A DNA stretch of 64,000 nt from Ascaris suum (lineage: Eukaryota; Nematoda; Chromadorea; Rhabditida; Ascarididae): positions 12,656,817-12,720,816 of the forward strand of contig CM024169.1 in the NCBI GenBank assembly GCA_013433145.1, read 5' to 3'. The notes under the pieces were generated by a model. The model saw nothing but the letters and a program-made list of their open reading frames with translations. It did no database searches and was not told the origin of the DNA. Made by a program: the position numbers and the translations under genes. Of this stretch, positions 11,701 to 23,700 are shown one piece after another; position 1 is the stretch's first letter, and each line of letters starts with the position of its first letter.

Positions 11701-14700
11701 ATGAACGAAGCTAAAAATATTCAAATGCCGCAACAAACTGTTGACAATTTCAATTATTAATTCATACCAAATTATTAAATCGTTTTTAAAGTGAATAGAA
11801 CGCAAATATGTGTATATCATGAAATCTTCTCATAATTAATTCTTATGCATAATTCTTGTGCTTACAAATTGGAAGTGTTTTTCGTGGAAAATAAATCAAA
11901 AAAAAAAAATGCCGGAAGAACAGTTGTAGCTTTTGTATTTGCAATCAAATAATGAAGCAATCATAACTGAGAGGATTCAGAAATTTTTTAGAAAATATAC
12001 GTTTTTTATAATCAAACAGCAATTAGAAAATGTAAAATTTAGCGTTTGCAATTTGCATATTCTTGACTGATGGATTAACCGTAGCATTTACCTAAGAGAT
12101 TACCTCAAAGCTTATATTATATTCGCTAGATTTGTTCCTAACTGTGACTTCAACAACGAATGAAAATCTTCCGAGAGACTGACATGTATGCATAGGTCAT
12201 ATAACTACGATATTACCAATAATGTGAATGCAAACTGTCAGAAACACACAAACAATAAAGCACTTTTAAATATATTTACTTACCTTCATAGTTTTTGCGA
12301 TTTTATACTTTTTCCTAGGTGGAATTCATTTTAGCAATCAATCCTTTGAACTATCTTCGTGGAACGTTTATTGATTTTTATTTAATTGACATTTTTATCT
12401 ATGTGTTCTACTTGACTAATCTTAGCGAAATACAATATTGTGAAACGGAAAGTTAACGTTGGTTCTGGTTGTACTGCAATAAAATACACGTTGTTTCAGC
12501 GATGAAACAAGCGTTATTGCATTGAAATAAGATATGAATGATAGGTAACATTACCTATGTCTAGTACCTCCACCACATGATACGGTACATGGTTGCCATG
12601 CTTGCCAGTTATCGTAGACGCCACGTGAAAGGGTTATTTCGATGGTGTTCGGCGTACTCATCGCTATATTTTCAGTTTCGGATGATTTTCCCACATTTTG
12701 TATTTTAACGCCACGAGCAACAATATTGCATATTGTTTCACAAGATTCTGTCTCTTGTGAAGGACCTATAATATACGCTCATATTAAAATTTATATTTTG
12801 CAAGGGATCTATGAAGCATCTCATAAAACAATGGCGTTTGTAGTAAAAAATTTTAATTACACTTGATCGCATGTGATATACATTCAATAGTGATATTTCA
12901 AGCATAGATAAATGAAGCGCCCTAAGGCAAGATACAGAAACCCACCACGTCTAAACGAAAAATGTGGTTACGCATTAGTCATTATGCATAATAATCCAAA
13001 AAAACCACGGAGTGTGGATTTTACCTTTCAGGTACTCCGATAACTAACTGACGGAGGCTTTAGCAGATTATGGAATGCGGGAATGGGGTTGTTGGTATGG
13101 CGTCGACTTCACCCAACAAGTTTAGTTGTTGGTATGGCGTGGACTTCACCCAACTTCAACGTCTCAGTCGATTAGTTTAGTGTCCCTGATCCCAATCGAA
13201 TTTCCTTTTCAACATAATTGCTATTCCTAAATACAGCATGGAACACCTACCAACACATTCCAGGTTTGAGTCTCCGGCACGTATAAGACCAATGTCACAT
13301 GTTCGTTCTCTTCGGCGTGTCTCGCCTGCATCACAAGTTCCGCATAATGACCATTCGCCCCAAGCGGACCATTGTGGGCAAGGCCTCAAAACGCAACGAC
13401 GCTGATCGGTTGATCGATCTGAATCCGGGCAATTACCTAAAATGAGCACACTTCTAGTACCATCAACGAATGTCTTTCTTTTTAAGACGGCACATGGAGC
13501 TGTCATTTTACCTATAGAAGACTGTTAGCATCCAATATTTTTCGAAAAAATTGGTTTACCTGAGAAAAATGGCGCAAATGGCATTTAAACGAGAAAAGCA
13601 GGAGAAGTAATCGAGATATTGTTCGCCCTTACAACAATATTACAAGAGCATTTCTCGGTTCTTCATTTAACGATGCCTTTGTTCTTCGACCGCTCCGACA
13701 ACATTTGATACCTCCTTCCTTAACTGGCGGAAGCTTTAGCAGATTATGGAATGCAGGAATGGGGCTGTTGGTATGACGTCGACTTCACCCAACAAGTTGG
13801 GCAATTCTGGCTTTAGCTCTTCCCGCAATGAGACTATGGGGCAGACAGATGGAAACGCATACAGACAAACGCGCAGACTCATGTTGCAAACCATTGCAAG
13901 CGAGCTTGCAGATGCACCTTCATTTACAGATAGAATTGCAAACCAGGTAGAAACAGTACGCTTAAAAAATGAAAATCCATAGGCTGTTAAGAAGTAGCAA
14001 TTAATCTCCTGCAAGCAATTGCCTGATAAGGTTGATAAGCAATGCAACAAACCTGTGATGCATTTTCTCATCCGAATCTGAATACCCTCTCCACAAGTTT
14101 CCGAACATGGAAGCCAGTCTGACCATTCTCCCCATAAAAAGGCCCTTTCTTCGGCCAAGCAATCCTGCAACGCAAATTCTATATTGCATAAAATTGCAAA
14201 AATAGCAAAGAGAAAAGATGTATTCAGCATTTTCACAATGCAATGTCAGAATTGTATAAGAAAAATTGCAAATATAGAAGAGATAATCCTGATTTCTTTC
14301 TGAGATTGCCAAACAAAAAGCAGAAAAACGCATTAGGAGAGCCCACACGATACGCGCTTTTGCAAGTTGCTCGTTAAATCTACTGCTTTCATAAAGCTAT
14401 CAATAGATCATTAAACACACACAAGAGTGTATTCATCTTTTAACTGGACGGACCGTTCAGATAAATCTGCAAAAGAATCGCCATTTGAAATGCAGCCGAT
14501 ATGAAATACAATTGAATGGTTTTTCAAAAACAAATATTTAAAAAATTTTTCACTCCAATCGAGAGAGACTAATCGACCAACTTAAAAGTTAGTCTAAACG
14601 TCGTTGTATAGTGTATAATATACACCAAAATTCTGTAACTTCTATTTGCATGCTTAAATTACTGCAAAAATGAACGCATAGACATAGAAATAAGCATAGT

Positions 14701-17700
14701 CACAATTCAGTTGTAACGAGAAAGATGCGACGATTAATTATGATTGATTATTACTAAAAATATGAACATGCAAATTAGCATACCGCTTGAAATTAAGAAA
14801 TTTTTTTGCATATATACTGCTCTTACAAAAATTACGATCACTGTGACGTTGGATGGAAACAGCTCCTTAGTAAGAAACGAAATGAAACAACCCTTTCAAC
14901 CTATCGCCCCTCCCACCCACTCCCTCCCTCCTCCACGGCAATATCCTTTTCCTCTCTAAACATGAATACTACAAACTGCTTTTCTAAAATATTGTCGAAT
15001 ACGGAGGGAGGGGGGAGGCGGGGATAAAGCGAGGGACGAAGCAGAAGAATGGCTAGACGGAAAATAGTCGCATCGTGGATCCGCTGAAAAGGAAAAACAC
15101 AATTTCCTCAAAATGTCAGCAAACTGTAATTGTAAGAGAGGCACGAAATAGCTGAGAATGAACAAAGCATCTTAACTTCATCTATATATTGAGTCGTGCA
15201 CTCTGCTTCATTCATATATTGCACTCCCTTATACTACCTTTTTCGAGCTCTCACAGCACCATCCTTACTGGATCTTTTGCAGTTGTCGCAACATCATCTC
15301 TACAGTATCGCTTTCCAACTCTCATAATACCATCTCTATCGTATCCCTTTGCAACTCCCACAATACCATCTGTAGGTATATGGGTGCTATGAGAAAATAC
15401 ACCAGAGAATAACGCAAATAACATTCGAGTTATGAGAGCAAAAAATTATTCAATTATCAATCCAACTTAAATTAATTGTTTTTCAAAAGATAAAAAAATT
15501 TAAATTAGTTGAATAGCGATTTAAAAAAAAAAACACCTGACGATTGCATGTTCGCGCTTGTTTTCGACCATTATCGCATAATACTCCATTGCATAAACGT
15601 TCGCGTAGTTGAAATCCAGAACCACACGATACTGAGCATGGTAGCCAATCGCCCCACGATTCAATTACACATTCCTAAGGGCATCATTGATCGATGCTTT
15701 TGCTTATCACAACATATCATTGTAAGCGTTTTTATAATATTTTATGAGCAGAAAAGAATACTAGATAGCGATATTTTTTGAATAGTCGGTGAAAGAAATG
15801 TTTTGATTTGGTAGAAATTTGGAAATATTCCAAAAAATCACTCACTTTCAAAGAAATATTCAACGTCGGTTTTTTGAATTTTCCCTCGGATGAAAGGCTT
15901 CAGGATAATTGATTTTCCAGCCAACTTTGAACTTTCACTCCTATTGTGGTTGATTTTTTCGGGGGGGGGGGGGGGGAGGTTGAAAGGAGAGGGGATGGAA
16001 AGCAATAATAGGCCTTTCACACCAACCGCAAAACTCTCGTAACATTATGACAACGGACCGATATGAAAATAAATTAAAATATTTTAAGTACCCAAATAAA
16101 ACGACTCTTTTGTTAGACGATATAACTTTTTATGAGATAAATCTGCTTCGATATAAAACATATCGATATTTGAAAAATTATTACAATTTTGAAGAAAATT
16201 TTATTTCATTTCGACGAATCAAATATCATTGATTCGGCTGAAATTTAATAGTTTCAGCGAAGAAATCACCTCGTATTAAAACAAAATTTCTCGGAAAAAA
16301 TAACTTTTCTCGAGGGGAAAATAAAATTGTTCGAGTAATAAATAATGAATAATAAATAATGAATAAATAGAACGAAAAATTATCTAACAAAAAGAATTGT
16401 TTTCTTTCATAAAAACGATTGTTCTGCATCATATGCAAAATTGAGGCTATGAAAAAATTATGCAAGGAATTATTAGAAGGAAAAGAAAAAATTCCATCTC
16501 GATGAGAATAGATGCAAATCGAGGCCAATGCATTATATCTCATAAATGCAGCAAAAATATCGCATTAATAAGAGCAAATAAGGCCTAAATAAATTTCCAC
16601 TCGAAAAGAAATTTGCATGTAAATGGCATGCGAAAATGTTCTCCACAAAAGCAACAGCATTTATATAAATGGTAGTGTTCTCGTGTTAGTGCAATTATAG
16701 TCTTGCAAATTTTTCACTCATTTTTTTTTCTGAGTTGTCAGTGATCACAATTTTGTTCACTTATATCAGAGGGAAACGCACAGATTGGCGCCTTCCTCGC
16801 GAAGATTCTCTTCGCCGCGATTAATGCTTCACATGAAAATCTGTGCAATTGTGGAAGTTCTATACGAACGTCTTATACCTACACTTTCTGCCCTGAAGAC
16901 GTAAATATATCTTATCTTTCCCCTACCTACCCCCCCCCCCCCAAAAAAAAATCGATTCTAGAACTTGTGGCCAACTGACCCCATATTGATAGCTCAGGGC
17001 GTCTGTTTTACAGTGGCAAATTTGCACAATTTCGCAGTCACTCTTTCAATGCTGACGCTAACAAACTGCAGAAAGGTGATGCATTTACTCGTGTACCGCC
17101 GGAAGAAAATCTCACAGAAATCTCAAGGTCTCCACCAGCACGCGACCGAAAGCATGGAGTGTCCAAATCTGTGCAGAAGAGTGTGGAGAAATGAATGCAG
17201 AAGCGTGCATAGATGTGTTGAGTTGGTGGCAACTGTCGCGATGCGCGCGAAAAATGGTACCAAGAAGAGGTCAGTGATTGTCTTCAAACTGTATGAAGGC
17301 ACAAAACTAAAAGAGGTTGAGGTTGTTGAATCAGGTAGTGCTATCATTCATGTACGAGCAAGGGCACAAAGACTGTTAGGGCTTTGCCTTTAAACTCCTT
17401 AAAGGCAATAAATAACGCGTCAGAAAAGTTATGCGCGAATGAGTAAACAAAATGAAGTTGATTTAATGCCGCATTTGCTAATGATGGGGTGAAAGCAAAC
17501 AAAGATTCGGACTAATCACATATGATGAGCGCAAATTAGCAAAACCAATCATAGAAGAGGCAGGCCAACATCGAAGGTGTTAACAAGAAGGCTACATATT
17601 CGGCAACACAATGACTTCGATCGGAGTTGCGACTCCGACGTTTGACTTCGACGATTTCTTTCTTTTGCCCTTTCGTCCGTGTCTAGATTAAGCGTGCCTT

Positions 17701-20700
17701 TCAGTCAAACTTTAATGCTATAGAATAACACTCGAGCTTCGAATTCTTGATTTATCCCATGGTAAGCATCTCTGAACCCCATACTGACTAAATAAAGTAA
17801 ACGTATCTTTAGTGGGCGGTAAGGTTATAGACTGTCTCGGATTTTTTCGGCTTTGACTTGATTGTATGTGTTTCGTTGTAAATGGTTACTTGTTGAATAT
17901 CATTGAATTCCTATTATGCATATAGTGGAAACATTAATCGTTACTTCTTCGCGTTTTTATTGTCTAAACGTGATAATAAAGGTCCCAAGTTTGAGGTCAT
18001 TCGTTGCACAGCAGAATCTGATATTTGTATTGTAAGACGAACCATCAACGTCAAGAGGATATTCTTGCGCGGTTGGATCGACACCAGTGGATAAGAGACA
18101 GATCGACGGTGGATCAGGAACGCGTCAATTCAGAGAGCTGACTACGACAGACAGCGGACAACGAACGGCGACTCAATCGACAACGAGCAACAACAGGGAC
18201 GTAGGCCTAATTTTTAATAGTGATATTTCCTTTCCTCTTGTTGTTTATATTGTTGTTCACGAACCTTTGGGAAGAAACTATTATATAGTCAAAAATTTTG
18301 ACCAACTTCACACCTTCACTTGTGAGTGGTCAATACAGCAACCATAATTATCAGCTGTCAGATAAAAAGCCAACTGACAGTATTTAATTTCTCATGATAA
18401 GGATTCAGCATTCTTATGCCATTGCCCTAGAAAACAACCGACTGAATAAATTGAAGATGTTTGTTTCTTAATGCTTAAGTGATGAGTTAATGACATTGTT
18501 GTAATAGCGTACATGCATCCATTAAAATGAACGGTGTCTTATACTTCTCGATTGTGATATTTTCTAAACGAATTAGAATTCCTAAGTGGAAAATCATAGA
18601 GCCCATAAATTTGTCATTTGCATCATATTCCTAGGATGCGTCTATTAAAGGAATGAGGTGGTTTGAAGAAAGTTGGAAAAGCCACAAGTTTTGGTCGCAT
18701 TTTTTGCCAAATCTAGAAATTCTTGGCGATAAGTTGACTTGGCTTGGTTAGTGATCTCAAGCATCCATATGAAAAGTTCACGTCCATGCAGTTTGTGAAC
18801 CTAGGCGTATAACCTCAATTGCAGCATTATTTAATATGGAACAATGTTTGAATGATGTGATCTCAAAGGAATGACTTCGTCCCACTAAAAACAAACCAGT
18901 GTTGGATGGAAAAAAAAGAGGGAAGCGAAATTTATGGTAGGCATAATTTGAAGCATTTTGCGAGCAACGTTGAATTCACACTAACGTTACAAGAACAAAA
19001 AAGTGTGTAATGCTGAAAGTGAAGCGATTACATCAAATTAACTCAGTGCAGCTATCACTGGAACTTAAATTCAAGAAGGTGCAGTTAAAAGGTAAAAGCT
19101 GCAAGACAGCAATCATTGTTATGTGTGTGCAAAAGCGCATTTATTGCTAGTCGTAGCGGAACATTTTTCCACCTCATTAGTACACTGATTTAAATAAAGC
19201 AGTTGAAGTGGAATTAAGATTTCAAAAAAAACTGCCAAAACGAAAGAAGCACTTTGCTGATGATATAGTAAATGCACTTATTAGATCAGATCAATGAACG
19301 CTTTAGTATTGAAAGTAAAAAATTTCTGTTCAGAAGATAAGAAAATAAAAAACTTGCAATTCCCAGTCTAGGTAGAGAAGAAATAGATCAAAATCAGCAT
19401 ATTCGAAAAATTAAAATCACCTTAAAAAATAGAAATAATCTCAAGCCTTCTTACATTTTACCCATTCAAGTGTTTCAAAAAAAAAATCTCCTACGAGCTA
19501 TAAATTTTTCTGTACTAAAGGTAAACTACATATATATTGCATAATTGAAAAGTAGTACTTGAAAAGTAGTATTTGCATAGGTGATCAAAGGGAATCAACG
19601 AAAAAGAGTAAGAATTTCACTAAAATGCACATTCCCACTTATCGGCTTTATAGATGAACGGAAACTCGAGAGCAGTTGCAAAAAATGTGGCTTTTGTTTA
19701 TTATCATTTCCCTTTTTTTTGGGCAACCATCATTGATGAATTTTCTACGAGATGAACGGCTTTCAATAAAGCTTGTAACTTGTAATAATAATTATAATTT
19801 GAAATTGAATTGAATATAATATAAATTAAGAGTACTTTGAAAAATGAAATTTTTTCAAGTGAAAGAAAAAAAGGAAGAAAGAAATATATATGCAAACGTC
19901 AATTTTATTTTGTCTTTCATTTGTATAGTCGCATAAAGTTCATGAGATTTCAGCGTTCTTGATGTGATCTGTTATAGGAATGTGATGCGAATTTGCGTCT
20001 TCTTGCAAAATACAGATATCACAATGAAGCAAAGTTGTGTGTGCATATTAACTTAATATGGCTGTAAGGCGCTTAAACCTTAACTAAGATCATCAAAGGT
20101 AAATGGCATAAAAAATGTCACACACACATCATTTACAATCAAATCTACGGCTGTCAACAATGTAATACAATGAAAAAAAGGTATGTTGATACTTAAGTGA
20201 ACAGTATTAATCGCAATGTTGCTGAAAGCTTCACTAGGTAAGACTTTACAAAAGAGGAGGTAACGCTTTATAGATCCTCAGGTATTTTGCCGTAAATCTT
20301 GGAAACCGTTTAAAACTACTTTTTCTAATCGATAGTTTGTTCATGAAAGATTTTAGCTTCAACAGGTAGCTATTGAGCACTTTTTTAAACTGCTGCATGA
20401 GGTTTGCTACGAACAGCCGTACTGGTCAGGTGATTGGAAGCGTGCTATTAGTGCTATATTGTCTCACTGAAGAAGCATTAGGTGGTGTGTCCAGCATGCG
20501 GTCAGTCGGGTGGCACTGAAAGAAGTTATGTGCTTACCTGTGAATTGCACGCTTCAATTTGTGTTCCTTCACCTTCGCATTTGTCTCTCTCAGTACACTG
20601 GCGTATCCGACTTCGTTGTCCACCTCCACAAGATGCACTACATCCGCTCCATTCCGCCCAATCACCCCATAATGGACATTCGCCCTGCAAAAAAAAAACG

Positions 20701-23700
20701 CCAAGAAATATCAAAGTGCATTGCTCGTGCAAAAATGCATTTTTTTTTTCGTCTTATGCTTTAACTCATTATCGATTATTACCTCAGAGGTATGGGAGGT
20801 CTCCGCAGTTGTATAATCATCTCAGTAAATTCTTACTAAGATGTGGAAAGCACGATAGAGGGACTAGCACGACATGAAGTTTAATAGTTTCGCTTGCAAC
20901 AATAATCGCTTTCATAAAGCAGAAATAAATAATATGTCTCAGCACTCTATCCACTTTTAACTACTCCGACCAGTTTTACTAATCTTCTATGTAAGGTTCA
21001 ATTTTCGGAATTATGCGATTGTAAGATGCGACTTGATCGGCTTAAAATGCCCCATAAATATGCAAATTTTTGAGCACTTTCACGCGCCTACACTTACAAC
21101 TGACAAAAAAAAGGATGATAAAAAAATGCCTAACCTGTTCACAATGCCTTTCCTCTTGTAGTTCCTGCGAGCAATTATCTTCACTTGTACAACTCCTGAG
21201 TCGAGTCTGTTTACCATCGCCACAAGTCGCACTACATGCTGACCATTCGGTCCATTCTGAGTATTCCTCACATGACGATGGCATCGGATCGCATTTACGT
21301 ACCTCTTCACTATTTAGGGCACATTCATTCTGAAATTGATGTTGAAGTTACTAAAGTTTAGATGAATTACTCCTATGAGAGTAGTTTCGAATATATACCA
21401 CCATTATTCCATAAAAAACACATATAAAGTTATTTCACATAAACGATTCAAATATAACGAACAATTCACTTATTCGACAACAACATTAACCATATCCAAC
21501 AAACCACAAAATTGTTATGTATAATACAAATATTTAAAAATTGAAGCAACAAATTAGCTTGCTCAATTGTAAACGCTAGCAGATGGCATTTAGGAGATAT
21601 GGATGGCACTTAGGGAAGTTTGCCATGGCATATCTGTCAATAAGAAATTCTTTGAAATGTTTTGCCATCTATATAATGAGAGCTTTGCTTGCAAAATGAA
21701 TTCAAGAATTCATGTTGCACTACTGAAGAGAAATCTCAACATAAATATGAAATATTCCTCGAGAAAATATTAGAGAAAAGCGGACGAACAACAGCATTTA
21801 CGGGACAGAGTTGTGTGAGCGGAAAGGACAATGCGTTGAGACGATTCACCCACTGGACAGCTGACCATAACCTACCGAACTGACCATAGCCTACCGTAAT
21901 TGAATTCTGTATATTCGTGTTTCTCTGTTTACGTGACGATCGTCCCTGCGAAATGCGACTGCGCTTATGTTTCGTTTCCTTTGCGCCTTTTAGGGTCCTC
22001 TCGAATTTAAATAGCATTTCATTACTATGAGAAATATTTGGTAGTCGATTAACGCTATAAGATTGCCGCGTAATAGTCGGTGAAATGGGTTTCCCAGCAG
22101 CAATCAATTGTCTGATATCATTATTCTGGATACCCACATCAACTGGCGATGAGCATGAACGTTGACGTTTCTGGATGCCATTAGCACCACATGACGCTGA
22201 ACACGGCGACCACTCGTTCCATTCATTCAATTGGGATGCTTCTACAGATGTGATTACGGATTGCGGACAATCGTTCGGATCGTTTACGACGGCTTCATTA
22301 TTGCATGATAACGTCTAAAAACAATTATTTCTGATTTATTCATTTGATGCGATTCACGAAGTGGAGTGTTTTCTATCAGTTATTAGAGATTCTTCAAAGT
22401 TGAGTTTCACTTATCGTTATGCAACCGAAAATTTTACAGTTGTAATCATCATAAGAGTAGGAAGATTGAAAGCAACAGGTAAGCCTCATTCATCGTTTAT
22501 CACGATCTAAAGTTTGGAAAAAGGTTTATCCACAAAAAAAAAATGATAACACTTGTCATTACCATTCATTCCTGCTCACTGGCAGGGAATATTCTTGTAA
22601 TGGTTTCGAAAACAATAATCAATGGACGGAAATGATTTCCATATCCTTGATAGTGATGGACGGGATTCGTTATTTGAGACTTTTAGAGAAATTTTGTTTC
22701 CAATACAGCTCGTGCGCGTATTTGTGAAAAAACTGCTCTGGCGTCTAGAACAACTTCGCTCGGATCCTGACCCAAGAACAATTTGGCTTCGACTTCAAGC
22801 TTGTCCTGACCTTCGAGGAATCATGGTTCCGAATTCCAAAGACACTTGATTGCAGTCCTAGATCTCCAAAGTTTCTCTTATCTGGCTAAAGGAGCCATTT
22901 AGAAAAAACTGTCATTTTGTCGCATGAAGGCCTTCAAGAACTCCAATGTGAACATATTCCCCCAAAAGCTCCCAAAAAAGTTTTTGCCACTCTTGTAGCT
23001 TTTAAATAAATACTTGAGACCAATTTTTCGGATATATTCAGTTTTGAATATAAAAATTTATTTACCAGACAACTTCCGCCAATACAGTATTGTGAAACAC
23101 CACATGGTGATCCATCTGGATATTGCCCCTTGTTGCGTATTAATTCCGAACCGATCAAATGGCACCAAACTTTGCATGGTTGAGTACCATCTGAAAACTT
23201 CATAGTCAGATTCATTTACCAAAATTTGTTGAACTAGAAATAAACCTGAATTATTAGAGGACGCGCTCATAAAGTGCCTCTATCTAGTTATTCATTTCAG
23301 TGAAAAATAGATTCGATGGATAAAACGGATGAGAAGATAATGCTGAAGTGCACTATGCGACAACACAGAGTATTCGTGACGAACAACGGCTGCTATGAGT
23401 GCAATGAAATGCGAAGAGGTCGAGGAGTGGAAGGGAAGAGATAGTGAAACGAAATATTGCTATATCTATAATGAGCCTCAGCTATTCTTTGAAATGAATA
23501 TTGTGCTTAAAAGATATTTTTGAATGATGAAAATCAACTGAATTAGCTGCTGAAAATTTAACTGCAGAAATAGAAAAAATTTGTTCCACTTATCATTAAT
23601 TAAAAGCGTTCGCCAAAAAAAATCCAACTCAAAAATGAAATTGAAACGGTTACAAAAGAAACGTGGAGTCGATAGTCTCCTAAACGAAGGCATGGGAAGA

